64,000 nucleotides of DNA, from the NCBI RefSeq assembly GCF_003597395.2, contig NC_133769.1:178326369-178390368 (forward strand), written 5' to 3'. This document shows, in pieces, positions 1 to 11,702 of the stretch. A model generated the notes under the pieces. That model was given only the letters and a program-made list of their open reading frames with translations, was not told where the DNA came from and ran no database searches. The translations under genes were made by a program, and so were the position numbers. Origin of the DNA: Chelonoidis abingdonii (lineage: Eukaryota; Chordata; Testudines; Testudinidae). The stretch's first letter is position 1, and each line of letters starts with the position of its first letter.

Positions 1-180
1 AAGAAGGAACTGAGGAGCGGTTGGGCCGGCAGGGCTATATATCAGCCGCCATGGCGGCGCCACTCCAGGGGGCGCCCAGCCGGCCCACCTAGTGTTGCTA
101 GGGTAAAAAGTATCCGACAAACGTGCATGCGGCGCGCGCACACCTACTAGAATGGATATGAGCAAGCACTCGAAGAAGAA
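1..180 (-). mobile_element. DIRS-type terminal repeat, cut by the window edge
   Basis: The reverse complement runs from a CTTCTTCGAGTGCTTGCTC start through a GGTGTGCGCGCGCC block and a TTTTTACCCTAGCA block to CTCAGTTCCTTCTT. The same order of blocks, diverged, forms the terminal inverted repeat of the complete DIRS element at its right end (20347-20535). This copy is clearly a different subfamily, with GGCCGGC-rich spacing. The rest of the element would lie before position 1. Confidence 0.75.
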
Positions 181-1289
181 AGGTATTTCCTATAGTTTTA
201 AAAATAACAACATTTGGTTCTGCTGTGCATAGTCAACCTTTTGCTACGCTCTCAGCGGCGCTAATTACAAGTTATCATTTGAAAATGTGCTAGGCCCAGA
301 ATGGCTGCAGAATGAAATTGACATTCTTTATGGCTTTTCTGCTCCCCACAATGTTCTGAATATGAAATTAAGAAGCCTTATTAACTTTACTCTGCCACTA
401 TCTGACAAAGCTGTGAGCAGTGGCAGAGGCACTGGAGTAGCATATCTGCAGACAAAACATGACAAATCTGCTTCAGTGCACATTCATTTTATAGCTTGAA
501 GGTTATGTTTGCAACCATTTAGGATAGATTTTTTTTGTTTTTTAAATGAAAGCTTACATTCTGCACAACAGTATGTTATAGGTGCCTATACCTAACAGGG
601 AAACTTTCCATTCACCAAAAGCAAGTGAACATTTAAAGCCCTCTCCTCCATCACTGCTCTTTCCAGATTGGATTATTGCAATGGAACTATACCTGAAGAG
701 CAAAAGAAAATTTAGCTAGTATGGAATGCAGCAATATTATTGTCTCACACAAGATGTCTGTATTCTAGAGTCTATATTGGGTTGTAATCTGTTTCCAAGT
801 GCAATTTGAGGTATTGGGTTTGACTTATAAAACCCTTTATAGTCCAAATATTGGGAGTGGCTGGCAGTGAATTCTCAGCGAAGGACTTCTCATGGAAATC
901 ACCCCCCTCCACTGTTTTGAGAGAGAGTTCATTTCTACTGACTGAGTACTTGTTGAAATACAACTTGCTCTGTCTACATTAGGGTTTTAAAACCTGTTCT
1001 CTACCTCCCACTCCCTTTTTGTTTTTTAATAAATGCCTTTTATCCTAGTCTAGACAAGGCTTAGCATGGTTATTTTATTGAGGCCTTTAAAAGTGGAATT
1101 TAGGTTGAGTCCTCCAAGTGACACTGGGTCAATTTTATTATTATTTAATGCATTTTGTATACATTTCAAGAAACTGAAAGTACATTTGATAAACAGAACA
1201 AGAAAGTGAAATTATACTTAGGTAGTTATCCACTGGGGACTTTGGGAAAAACCTTCTTTCAGTGTGTCTGGAAATTTGAAATACTTTTA
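181..1289. other. Unannotated intron sequence
   Basis: No recognisable gene or repeat. A 70-codon open stretch at 287-499 (plus) has no recognised domain and no start or splice context, so I do not call it coding. Confidence 0.4.
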
Positions 1290-1672
1290 TGCGAAGGACA
1301 ATATGACTTGGGGGTCATGGTAGACAGTCAACTGAACATGGGCTCCCACTATGACGCTGTGGGCCAAAATGGGCTAATGCAATTCTTGGAAACAAACAGG
1401 GGAATCTCAACTAGGAGCAAAGAGGTTATTTTACATCTAGATTTCATAACGGTGTGACCACTGCTGGAATACCGTGCACAGTTCTGAGATCCACAGTTCA
1501 AGAAGGATGTTAATAAATCGTAAAGTCTGACTTTTTACATCAAGATTTTTTTCTCCCCTGAAGGTATGCTCTAGGAATTATTTTCTGGAAGTTCTGTGTC
1601 CTGTGTTATACAGGAGGTCAGACTAGATGACCACAATAGTCCCTTCTGGCCTTGGAATCTATGAATCTAATA
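1290..1672 (+). mobile_element. CR1 LINE 3' fragment
   Basis: Translation from about 1305 gives YDLGVMVDSQLNM, typical of the thumb/C-terminal part of CR1 reverse transcriptase, followed by degraded REVILPL-like and LEYC-like blocks. After a deletion the copy ends with the canonical CR1 3' UTR (AGGTCAGACTAGATGACCAC, then TCCCTTCTGGCCTTGGAATC) and the short tandem tail ATGAATCT. It is 5'-truncated, as usual for LINEs, and inactive. Confidence 0.9.
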
Positions 1673-3058
1673 AGGCCACAGAGGAGGATGCTAGTACAAA
1701 CAAAGCACGTGCCAAGTAGCACAAAAACTATTCTACACGTGTGAACTATGGAATCTTATTAGACAGAGGTTATTCAGGAATCAGTGAAAAAGTAGAGATC
1801 AGGAAGAAGAGAAAGAGTAATTCTTTTAACACCTCCTTCCTTCCCCAACAAGTCACAAACCTTTCAGGCACCTATATTACAATTGCTCAGGTAATTAATT
1901 CAGCGTAACAGCCAGAAGCAGCAATAGTGAAACAGCCACAGTTAAGCAGTCTGTGCTCTGCTGTAAGGAGATTTTTCCTAAAGACAGATGCCACCCAGAG
2001 GAACAAAAACAGAAAAACAATCCAGTGCCTGACCAGAGGCAACACAGGAAAAGATTAGAACTGCAAGTCTTTCTCTCTCCCCAGCGATTTCAAGTCTGCA
2101 TCCTTAGAACAAACCTGCACCGACAACAGAAATGGTAATTTCCAAAACACAACACAAAACAAGAAACTCTCTGCTCCTTATTCTGTTGCTATCTTATAAT
2201 CACTGAGCCCCATCAAAATGTTGTACCTACTAAGAAAACAAACTTATTTCCTGAAAGCAGAAACAAATTCGGACAACAGCTCACTACTCTTGGGTCTGTG
2301 CAAGATCATAAATTCAATATAACTGCCTTCCCAACAGTAACAAGACAAAAGGAGGATTCTTTACCTATTAAATAATTATTTGAGTAGATTAACAACACAG
2401 ATTCTCAATCTTGGGAGCCCATGTATTCTTGCACAGAGATTGGAATTCTCTGGGAAACCATGGCTATTAGGGCTCGTCTTTCCTCGAAGAGCTGAGCATT
2501 CAGATCTAACAACTTGTTAAGGAGCCAAAGACGTGAAACAACTCCAATTCCTTTCTGCTTATTTAGAATATGTACTAATACTCAAAGATGGAGGAATGTG
2601 GAACTAATTACTCACAGAACTATAGTTTTACTAAGTAATCACTCTTCAGGTATTGACCATCACAGTACCCTTTTCTTGGGAGATTATTAGCATTAATCGC
2701 CTCCAAATCAGGCGCATCTAAGGAACTGCTCCCCCAGATTGGACAGTAGTCCTGAAAGCCAAATCAGGAGATTAGTGCTGAATCAACGCATGCATTTAAC
2801 TCATGTTAGGTACCTCTATATATGTCAACAATGCAAGAATTTCAAATACATGCTAAAAAACAAAGTTTTGGACCTGGCAGAGTACTTTTTAAGGTCTTCA
2901 TACATCAACACCTGCAAGTTCATAATATAGTTACATATAAAAGTTTGATCAGTTAGAGGGACTTCAGGGCAGAAACAGTGTTTGCCTGAACCCAATAGTC
3001 TCTTCCCAGACTATAGAAAACCTAGATGGTTTACATTAAAGTGATTTTTCATCTCTAG
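1673..3058. other. Unannotated intron sequence
   Basis: AT-rich sequence without recognised repeats or coding signal. Open stretches at 1953-2138 and 2739-2930 (plus) have no recognisable similarity. Confidence 0.4.
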
Positions 3059-3066
3059 ATAATAGC

Positions 3067-3521
3067 TAAGGATAAGATTATGGAGATCATGGATTCCATT
3101 ACTTTCAGAGACTTGCATGACATTTCCACTTCAGCTGCTTTGGGGGGTTTCCGGAGCCACAAGCTGCTGGCCCCTAGAGCCATCAGCTGCCCTGTGGATG
3201 GTGGTGGGGCCCTGGAGCAGTCAGCCACCTTACAGGCAGCGGGAGGGCTCCCGGAGCTCTAAGCCACCAGGGCTGCAGTGGGGCCACAGAGCTGCCAGCT
3301 GCTGCGGTGTCAGGTCCTGGCCTCCTCTCCCTCCCGCAGTGGGGCTTGGGCTCTCATCCCCTCCTCAGGGCTCAGATTTTAGTTGTTTCCATCAGCCTCC
3401 AGTCTGTCCCATTATTTTTAGTAAAACTCAGACAGGTTACAAGCTTCAGTGCATTTTTGTTTTCTGCCCATGACGTTTCCTGACTTTTACTAAAAATAAT
3501 CATGAAGAAATCTTAACCTTA
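3067..3521. mobile_element. Non-autonomous hAT-like element with perfect 8-bp target duplication
   Basis: Terminal inverted repeats TAAGGATAAGATT and AATCTTAACCTTA flank a 455-bp element. The direct repeat ATAATAGC occurs immediately outside both ends (3059-3066 and 3522-3529). An 8-bp duplication with short inverted ends fits the hAT superfamily. The inside is GC-rich and contains two mirror tracts ending in TTTTTAGTAAAA-type sequence. No transposase is encoded; open frames inside are chance. Confidence 0.8.
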
Positions 3522-3959
3522 ATAATAGCATACAGCCAGATTTTAAAGAGTGCTCAGCACCCAACATCTTCCATTGAGAACAACGGGAGCAGACGAATAC
3601 TGACCCCTTTTGAAAATCTGACTATACAGCTCATGACATTCAAGCTATGTAACCAAGCTTTCCTGGTAAAAAGTGAGGTTTGAGATGGAAACAGGACCTT
3701 AATGGATTTGTTAAAATGAAAGTCAGAATCCAGCTTAGTCAGGAGGTGTTCCACCTTATCCTTACAGAATACTTTGTGGTGATGAAGACAGAGGACAGTG
3801 TCAAATAAGGACCTGGATCTCACGATTCTGTGCGCTGATGCTATCAGTTCTAGAAGTGAAATCTTGATAGAGATATAGTACAAGGAGAACGTTCTTAAAG
3901 GATGAAAACTCACATCAAATAAAGGAGAAAGGATTGTCCAATGATTCCAATGAAGTTTC

Positions 3960-4170
3960 TAGCTTAGGACTTGGAAAATCTGGATTCAGTTACTGCTCCA
4001 CCATAAGTTTGTGTGTGACCCTAGGCCAGTCACTTAGTCTCTCCATGCCTCACTTCCCTATCAGTAAAGTGAGAATTATAATGCTCCCCTACCACACAGG
4101 GATGTTTTGATGATAACTATAACAACTGTAAAGCACTCAGGTACCATAACGAGAGGGGCCTTATAAATGA
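3960..4170 (+). mobile_element. MIR SINE
   Basis: Carries the MIR core: GTGTGACCCTAGGCCAGTCA, then CTCTCCATGCCTCA, an AGTAAAGTGAGAATTATAAT block, and the LINE2-like tail (AACTGTAAAGCACTCAGGTA). This is a near full-length but old copy in plus orientation. A Harbinger-like MITE lies directly after its tail. Confidence 0.9.
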
Positions 4171-4174
4171 CTAT

Positions 4175-4432
4175 GGGCAGGTTTACACCACAGCAGGAAC
4201 TGATGCCCTGAGATCGATCCACTGGGGGTCAATTTAGCGGGTCTATAGTAAAGACCCGCCAAATTGACTGCAGATCGCTCTCCAGTCGATACCTGTACTC
4301 TACCCCCGACGAGGAGAGTAAGGTAAGTCGATGGGAGATGGTATAGACACCACGGTAACTCAACCTAACGTATGTTGACTCCAGCTACGTTGCGTAGTGT
4401 AGGTAACTTACCGCGATAGTGTAGACATAGCC
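4175..4432. mobile_element. PIF/Harbinger-like MITE
   Basis: It begins GGGCAGGTTTACAC and ends GTGTAGACATAGCC, an imperfect inverted pair of the family found repeatedly in this window. Flanking triplets are TAT and TAA, compatible with a decayed 3-bp TWA target duplication. The inside holds a further GGGTCAATTTAGCGGGTC / GACCCGCCAAATTGAC inverted pair. Non-coding. Confidence 0.65.
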
Positions 4433-4708
4433 TAATATGGACAAATAGCTGTAAATGTGTAATAGGCCTTCATGGATCTTAATAATCATAGACTGTCCAG
4501 ACCACTTCAGTAACAAGAAAGTCTAACACACAGGAACTGTGGAAGCTGAAGGATTAAATCCTTTGCAAGAGACCCTCAATGAATACCTCTTATGTTTTAA
4601 ACGTAAGTTTCCCTAGTGGAAAATGTATCATTTTTCAGGATTCAATGGACTGCACATAAATCATCTGAATTGGAGGTAGAGCCATATACCATCAGCCTGA
4701 AAGACTCA

Positions 4709-5004
4709 GGCCTTGGCTACACAGGCGCTTTACAGCGCTGCAACTTTCTCGCTCAGGGGTGTGAAAAAACACCCCCTTGAGCACAGCAAGTTACAGCACT
4801 GTAAAGCGCCTGTGTAAACAGTGCCTCAGCGCTGGAAGCACAGCTCCCAGCGCTGTAAGCTAATCCCCACGGGGAGGTGGAGTACCTGCAGTGCTGGGAG
4901 AGCTCTCTCCCGGCGCTGGCGCCGCGACCGCACTCGCACTTCAAAGCGCTGCCGCGGGAGCGCTCCCCCGGCAGCGCTGTACAGCTGCAAGTGTAGCCAT
5001 ACCC
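4709..5004. mobile_element. PIF/Harbinger-like MITE with long internal hairpin
   Basis: Ends are GGCCTTGGCTACAC and GTGTAGCCATACCC with TCA on both sides (4706-4708, 5005-5007). The first 120 bp fold back on themselves (ACAGGCGCTTTACAGCGCTG against CAGCACTGTAAAGCGCCTGT, with a GGGGTGTG/CACCCCC loop stem). The last 33 bp are nearly identical to the end of the element at 34096-34997, so both belong to one family. Non-coding. Confidence 0.75.
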
Positions 5005-5154
5005 TCAGGGTCTTCAGACATGAAAAAAGATGATGACCCAGCGATCTGAAAGGCAAGTGAAGGTTCTTATGTAAGGGACAGGAGGTCTGAGAACCAGACC
5101 TAACAAGCCTCAGGCTGAAGCTCTTATTTGTATTACAGTAGTGTCTACAGGCTC

Positions 5155-5385
5155 TAATTAAGATGGGGAGCCATTGTGTTAGGCACTATACCACAGAAAA
5201 AACCAGTCTTTGCCCTCAAAAGTATACAATCCCAATACACACAACAAACACAAGGTAGAAGAAGAAAAGAGGAATACAGTGATGAAGTGACTTGTCTGTG
5301 GTCACATGGCAGGTGAGAGAGGGAAATAGAAACCAAGGAGTCTTCTGGTTCCCAGTCTAGCGCTTGCCTTATTTAATCTTCCTGA
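5155..5385 (-). mobile_element. MIR-related SINE fragment
   Basis: The order of blocks is MIR in reverse: a CTTTGCCCTCAAAAG segment, then GACTTGTCTGTGGTCACATG, and AACCAAGGAGTCTTCTGGTT, which corresponds to the AGTCCTGACTCCCAGT part. Much diverged. Confidence 0.55.
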
Positions 5386-6627
5386 GGACTCTTGGCAACA
5401 GAGGTAGAAGTGACGAGACAAGACATAATAAAATCCTCTGTTCTGGTTCAGGAGAATGGCATCTCATGGAATTAATATCTCCACCACCTTGCCGGTGGGA
5501 GGAAAGATACTGCATTCCTCTTTGTTGAAAACAAATCTAATTTGGGGCTTCTTCCCCCTTCAAAGGAGTCCTTCAGACATCAGGTACGCTGAGTACTTTA
5601 TCTTTGGCTCAAGTAAACTGCTAAAACATTGTTCTTGCCCAGCATTATTATAGCACAATGGTAGCTCTACTATATATATTTAAGATTAAGACCAGCTTTC
5701 TGTTTAAAACTTAACTGTTCTAAGTGCTCTCAAAATCATATGGTTCCTTAGATTGCCTTCAAATTCTGTGTCTCATGGGGTTCAAGAAAGAGCAGTGATC
5801 CAAATTTGGGACTCTTTGGCCCAGGGATTCCTGAAATACAACCCTCCTCCTAACCTCCCCCACTCCACACACAGCTTTTCTTTAAAGTTGACCTGTTCTG
5901 ACAATGCTTTTTTGCAAACAGAGAGAGACCAAACCAAGGTTTAGATCATCATTGCCATGGTCTAGTACTTGAGGGTCACCTCAACTGTGCATGGCACTCA
6001 CCAACCCTTCAAGGAAAATCAAATTAAAATATTTGAAAACATCCAGCTAGAAGCACTCCAAGCAGTTCTAAGGGTTCACGGGCCAAATGAATGATACTTT
6101 GCATATACAGAGAGAGAGTCTAACCATCTGGAAAAATACCTTTACATCACAGGACCCATGTGGCTCTGAGGGTATGTTAGGCTCATCAAATCCAAGCACT
6201 ACCCCAGGCACTGAGAGTCTGAATCCAAACCAGAGCAGAAATCAAATAAAAAAGGGGGTATCTTGCTCCAGTCTGCCTCTGTCAAAGGTTTGTTTGCTTT
6301 TGTTTTTATTTTGGGGAAATTTAATCTGAGTATAGCAGAATATTCAGAAGACACTGAAGCTATTTTTTAAAAAAGAAAAACTACATCAGTAAATTCACCC
6401 TGGAAAGGGTAATTAGGGGTACAAGAGCAGGCAGGAATACGGGGAAAGAGGTGGGACACTTGGAATGGGCAAACTCCAGTCCCACTTTCCCCTACTATGT
6501 GTGTGCCACAATCTGGGGGACCCAGCTCCATCCCTGCTTCTTTTATGGAAGCTGGGAAAGCTCTGCTGCCCCTCTGGGTGGGCATGATAAAAGCAGACAT
6601 GCTCAGAACATGCACTGAGAACACTGC
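5386..6627. other. Unannotated intron sequence
   Basis: No recognisable gene or repeat family; open stretches here are short and lack coding signatures. Confidence 0.4.
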
Positions 6628-6630
6628 TAA

Positions 6631-6892
6631 GGGTATGTCTACACTACCCACGTTACAGAGCGGCCACAGCAGCACTGTGACGTGGGCAGGATAGACAAGC
6701 TTTATCAACGGGGGGGAGACCTATTCCAGCAATGATAAAAAACACCCCTAATGAGCGGTGGTAGCTTTAAAGTGCTGTCTCTACTGGTGCTTTCAGCACT
6801 AAAACTTTTGTCGCTCGGGGGTGTGTGTGTTTTTTTTCACACCCTTGAAGGACAAAAGTTTTAGCACTGAAAGTGGCAGTGTAAACACAGCC
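6631..6892. mobile_element. PIF/Harbinger-like MITE with TAA target duplication
   Basis: Starts GGGTATGTCTACAC and ends GTGTAAACACAGCC; TAA flanks both sides (6628-6630 and 6893-6895). The second half is a hairpin (CAGCACTAAAACTTTTGTCG against GACAAAAGTTTTAGCACTGA). The 3-bp TWA duplication and terminal motif suggest PIF/Harbinger. Non-coding. Confidence 0.75.
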
Positions 6893-7170
6893 TAAGAGTG
6901 GGGTGAGGAGGCAAGAACCAGTATGCTTGACACACATCATAAACACTCCAGTACTGGGGTGGGGGAGGAGGGAACACCCAGGAACATCATGAATGCAGAA
7001 ATTCACACATCTCAGATCTGTTTTTGACTGTATTCATCCCCCATTGGGTATTCTCTTTCAGCTGAGAACATCTCATTCAGATGAATGGGCCACTTAACAC
7101 CTCTCTGAGCTGACAGATACGTACAGTCCCTCCCCTCCATTTTCCCTCTAATTTCATCCAGTATTATACC

Positions 7171-8027
7171 AAGGAGTCCAGTGCCACCTTAAAGACTAAT
7201 AGATTTATTGGGCATAAGCTTTCATGGGTAAAAAACTTAACTTCTTCAGATGCATGGAGTGAAAATTACAGATGCAGGCATCATATAATGATGAAGAGAA
7301 GGGAGTTACCCCGCAAGTGGAGAACCAATGTTGACAGGGCCAATTCGATCAGGGTGGATGTAGCCCATTCCCAATAATAGATGAGGAGGTGTCAATTCCA
7401 GGAGAGGCAAAGCTGCTTTTGTAATGAGAGAGCCACTCCCAGTCCCTATTAAAGCCCAAATTAATGGTGTGAAATTTACAAATGAATTTTAGTTCTGCTG
7501 TTTCTCTTTGAAGTCTGAAGTTTTTTTTGTTCAAGAATAGTTACTTTTAAATCTGTTATAGAATGTCCAGGGAGATTGAAGTGTTCACATACTGACTGTT
7601 GTATGTTACCATTCCTGATGTCTGATTTGGGTCCATTTATTCTTTTACGTAGGGACTGTCCGTTTGGCCAATGTACATGGCAGAGGGGCATTGCTGGCAC
7701 ATGATGGCATATATCATATTAGTAGACGTGCAGGTAAATGAGCCCTTGATGGTGTGGCTGATGTGGTTGGGTCCTCATCTATTATTGGGAGTGGACTACA
7801 TGCACCCAGATCGAATTGGCCCTGTCAACATTGGTTCTCCACTTGTGAGGTAATTCCCTTCTCTTCATGTGTCATTATATAATGCCTACATCTGTAATTT
7901 TCACTCCATGCATCTGAAGTGAGGCTTTTTACCCACAAAAGCTTATGCCCAAATAAATCTGTTAGTCTTTAAGGTGCCACCAGACTCATTTTTGTGGATA
8001 CAGACTAACACGGCTACGTCCTGATAC
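7171..8027 (-). mobile_element. Penelope-like retroelement, 5'-truncated and arranged as an inverted repeat
   Basis: The 3' part of a Penelope-like element appears twice in opposite orientation. The left arm (about 7171-7388) carries the CCACCTTAAAGACTAATAGA and AAGCTTTCATGGGT blocks antisense; the right arm (about 7772-7985) carries them sense. The centre (7389-7771) encodes, on the minus strand, the GIY-YIG endonuclease C-terminal region: GQSLRKRING..KSDIRNGNIQ, then EHFNLPGHS, and in another frame ELKFI...NLGFNRDWEWLSHY. The copy has a frameshift and lacks reverse transcriptase. Partly inverted copies are a known result of Penelope integration. Confidence 0.85.
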
Positions 8028-8455
8028 TTGATATAGTATTATAGTGTACTGCCAGTTATGCTCTAGCTAAGACTGAGAGGCCTTCCCTGTTTAACAGATG
8101 ATTTCTAAATCCACATGCTTACAGATTGTCTTGAAATTTTCTATGAGTCATGGCAGTGTACAGTGGGGTGAGTGATCCAAATGAGGGGTCATTTGAGCAA
8201 GGGGTTCCCAAAATACACAACCTGGGGAAGGGAGGAATTAAAAAAAAAAATATTTCAGTAAATTCAGTTTTTAGTGTAGATATACCTTCATACTTGCACT
8301 CTGTCTTTTCACTTTAATATACGGGTGCTACCTGCACTAGCCCTATGCTCAAACACCAAGTTTATTCCCCTGACAAAATTTCACACTTGTAAACTTTAAT
8401 AGCCACTTCATACCTTTTTGCAATCCTTTCACACTTGAATACAGGTACTACCTAA

Positions 8456-8740
8456 GGCCTGGTCTACACTAGGAAATTAGGTCAGTATAACTATGTTGCT
8501 CAGGGGTGTGAAATATCCACACCCCTGAGCAACGCAGTTAAACAGATCTAACCCCAGTGTAGACAGCACTAGATTGATGGGAGATTTCTCCCACTGACCT
8601 TGCTATTGCCTCTTGGGGAGGTGGAATACCTGTGTAAATGGAAGAACCTCTCCCATTGGCATAGGTAGTGTCTTCACTGAAGTGCTATAGCTGTGTAACT
8701 ACAGCAGTGCAGCTGAAGCAGTTTATGTGTAGACAGACCC
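8456..8740. mobile_element. PIF/Harbinger-like MITE with TAA target duplication
   Basis: Begins GGCCTGGTCTACAC and ends GTGTAGACAGACCC, flanked by TAA at 8453-8455 and 8741-8743. The first half is a near-perfect hairpin around GCTCAGGGGTGTGAAATATC / CACACCCCTGAGC. The family member at 62907-63199 shares the same plan. Non-coding. Confidence 0.78.
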
Positions 8741-8743
8741 TAA

Positions 8744-9600
8744 GTTCCAGGATACTCGAACTACTCCCAAGATCTCCTCTGATTGCAAACACAATTTTAG
8801 CAGCCTCCCCCATCTACTGTCTCCAGTACTCGGTACAGCTACATGTAACAGCTAATGCAGGGAGACCAAGCAGGTAATTCCCATTGGCTACTTCCAGCTC
8901 CAGGGGGCAGAGTTAAGGCTGTGTGGGCATTTACCATAACTCAATTTTTTGGTTTTCAGAAGTTTAAGTTCTGCTGAACTCAATGTTCTGGAAGGTCACA
9001 AGCTACCACCAGGCAACCATAACTCTGTGTTAACTAATTCTTTTTTTTTTTTTTTTTTTTTTGCTATTTAATAAGGAATATGATTCAAAATACCCCATTG
9101 TCAGAGCCAAAAAGTCTCTTGACATGGTAGTCAAGCATAAAATTGTCCCCTCCAAGGAAAACGTATAACAGTGGTGATGCATGTTAAGCCTTTCATAACT
9201 CTGCTTTAATCTGTGCAATTTTAAATTTTGAAAACTAGATGAATTCTAAGTTAACTTCAGACCTCTAGATTCCCATGGTCATATTACATATAATAAACAC
9301 CACAGCCCATACCAACACATTGGGTATAAGTTTGACTAAACACAGAGAAGAACTGAGTCACCCCCTTGCAATTGCCCAGCAAGTTTAAGAGTTTGTAATT
9401 TTCAAGTGCTTGGTCAGTAGGGGCCCTCTGTCATGCTGAAGGTGACATACAATTCTCTGCCAAATCTACAATTCTCTGCCAAATCTACAAGGCTTGAAAA
9501 AACAGGCTCTTTTTCTTGAATTAGCATGGGGCTGGGTGGACAGCACTAAATCATCTATTTTTACAGACCTTAACTTTTCATTTTGCCTTTAGCAAAGAAA
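8744..9600. repeat. Low-information intron with a poly-T tract and a short tandem duplication
   Basis: It contains a poly-T run at about 9041-9062 and a direct tandem duplication of a 19-bp unit (CTACAATTCTCTGCCAAAT) near 9444-9489. Nothing coding is recognised. Confidence 0.55.
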
Positions 9601-9619
9601 GGCTCCTAAAGGTGAAGTA

Positions 9620-9830
9620 AGCATGAATACAGGCAGCACAGCCATCCTGAGTTTGCAAAGAGACAGATCATAGCTCTGCCCACAGCTGCAGAGTAAAATT
9701 AGTAAGACTTTGGTAATTTCATAGCTATGGTTTAGAATTCTCTGAGCAGCTGTGAAACATCCAAGAATCACGTTAGTTTCATGTTGCTGCTAGTTGAAAA
9801 AGCTATTTACTGTGGTAACAGCATAAACTA
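9620..9830 (+). repeat. Dispersed repeat, copy A of an unidentified family
   Basis: Shares ordered blocks with 52585-52800 and more weakly with 35755-35925: AGTAAAATTA near the middle, then a TTGGT segment, then CAAGAATCACGTTAGTTTC and a TGCTGCTAGTTGAAAA end. All copies have the same orientation. I do not recognise the family. Confidence 0.5.
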
Positions 9831-11369
9831 TAAAGGTAAGTACTGTATTATTCCTTCAAATTTAATGCATTTAAAAACCTTTATACTGTAATTTAAACGA
9901 AGATGCTGCAGAATTTCCAGTCTATCAAAACAATGCCCCAGAATGCAGAAATTTTGCCACACAGCTTAGCCTCCACTTGCTACAAAGTGCACGGGACCTA
10001 CCTTATTGCATTCAGCATATCAGAGAATAAAAAGCAAGAACTCTATATTCACTTCAAGTCAAAGTAGAATTCATCTATTTTAGAGTTTTTTATAGCGCCT
10101 ATCAGAGTAACTATGAGCCTCAAAGCCAGTAATGGGGATCTGATAAAAGGTACCAATCCTCTTGGAAAAAGTAGGTAAAGTAATAAGCCATTTACCCTGA
10201 GCTGTCTCCCAGAGAACTCATTTATTGGGATCATCATAGTGCAGTCCTGTTTGATGTTTCAGAACTCTAACTGCATCCTTCCTGAATGATCAGAAGTTCA
10301 ATATGAAGAGCTTCCATCATTCTTTTAAGCAAGTCTTGGGAGCTCCTGAAATTATTCATTTAAGAAAGATGATTCCAATTTTGCATTTTGGGATAGGAGG
10401 AGGGACTATAAATAAGACTTTGTATGGTTACATTCCTACTCCACTGGGTCATCCTCACTTCCACTGGAAAGTCAGAATACATCAGGACCGAAGGTAGAGA
10501 TGTGATCACTGAAACATGCAAGTGGTCTTGCCGCAATCTCTGGAGAATGAGATTGAGCAAGTAGGTTTCTTTGAGGTTTTCACAGGAGACCTAATTCTGC
10601 AGCAGAGACAATACATGGGGGGGGGGAAATGCAGGGTCAACATGCCCCTCCAGATTTCTGCCAGGGTGGGAGTCAAGCTGAGTCTGGCTGAGGGGGACGT
10701 GCTTGGGAAAGGTACCAGCACCTAGAACTCTCACTGAGCCCTGCCAGGAGGTGCCAGGAACAGGGAAGAGAGATGAGGCTGTACCACAGGGAGCACGGGG
10801 AAACTCTTGAGTCCCATTCCTTCCTCATGCACAGCTGCTGTTACCTGCTCAGTAGTAGGTATCCAGAGCCCACTCCAACCTGCACTGTGCCCGCAGCAGG
10901 GAGGAGATATGAGAAGTAAATGAGGAACGAGCTGTGGTGAGAGGAGGGAGGGTGCCAGCTTTGAGCAGGTGTGGGAGGTGCCGAGGGAGGGAGGCAGTCA
11001 CATTCCCCAGAAACTTTAAATTGTGCCCCCGCCCAAGAGTTATAGGTCATCTCTGTTCTGGAGGACTCACTCACAGAACACTGCATCTTGTACTCCATGG
11101 CCTATGTGGATTCCAAGGCAGAGAGAGTTGCCCTGAGATATCCCTGATCTTCTAAAATTGTACCTGCAGATGTAGGAGACAGTGTCTTACTTCCAAAATC
11201 TAGAAATTGAATACTCAGACGGGGGAGAGAAAGGGGGAGGAGGTAGAGAGGGTAAGGTTTTGGAGCTGATAATGCCCAGGGGAGACCTCAAACTCCATCA
11301 AAGACAGCAGCTGGGCTGGTACCATGGATGTCTTAGGAACTTGAGAGCATGGAAAAGTAATGGTCAAAG
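9831..11369. other. Unannotated intron sequence
   Basis: No recognised gene. A purine-rich, mildly GC-rich stretch at about 10.6-11.3 kb has several overlapping open frames on both strands but no domain signal. Confidence 0.4.
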
Positions 11370-11702
11370 AGTGTAAGAATATAAGAATGGCCATACCGGG
11401 TCAGACCAAAGATCCATCAAAACCAGTATCCTGTCCTCTGACAGTGGCCAATGGCAGGTGCCCCAAAGGGAATGAACAGACAGGTTATCATCAAGTTATC
11501 CATGCCCTGTCACCCAATTCCAGCTTCTGGCAAACAGAGACTAGGGACACCATTCCGGCCCATCCTGGCTAATAGCCATTGATGGACCTATCTTCCATGA
11601 ATTTATCTAGCTCCCTTTTGAATACCGTTATAGTACTGACCTTCACAACACCCTCTGGCAAGGAGTTCCAGAGGTTGATAGTGCGTCGTGTGAAAAAATC
11701 AA
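11370..11702 (-). mobile_element. CR1 LINE 3' end
   Basis: The minus strand encodes the end of the CR1 protein (WNSLPEGVV-like, then FKRELDKFMEDRSINGY followed by a stop) and continues into the 3' UTR, ending in the GGTCTGACCCGGTATGGCCA block and a TTCTTATATTCTTA tail. The reading frame is close to intact over the last 50 codons. 5'-truncated. Confidence 0.85.

Noticed and set aside
287..499. 70-codon open frame that might be an exon
   Set aside because: No recognised similarity, and chance frames of this length are frequent here.
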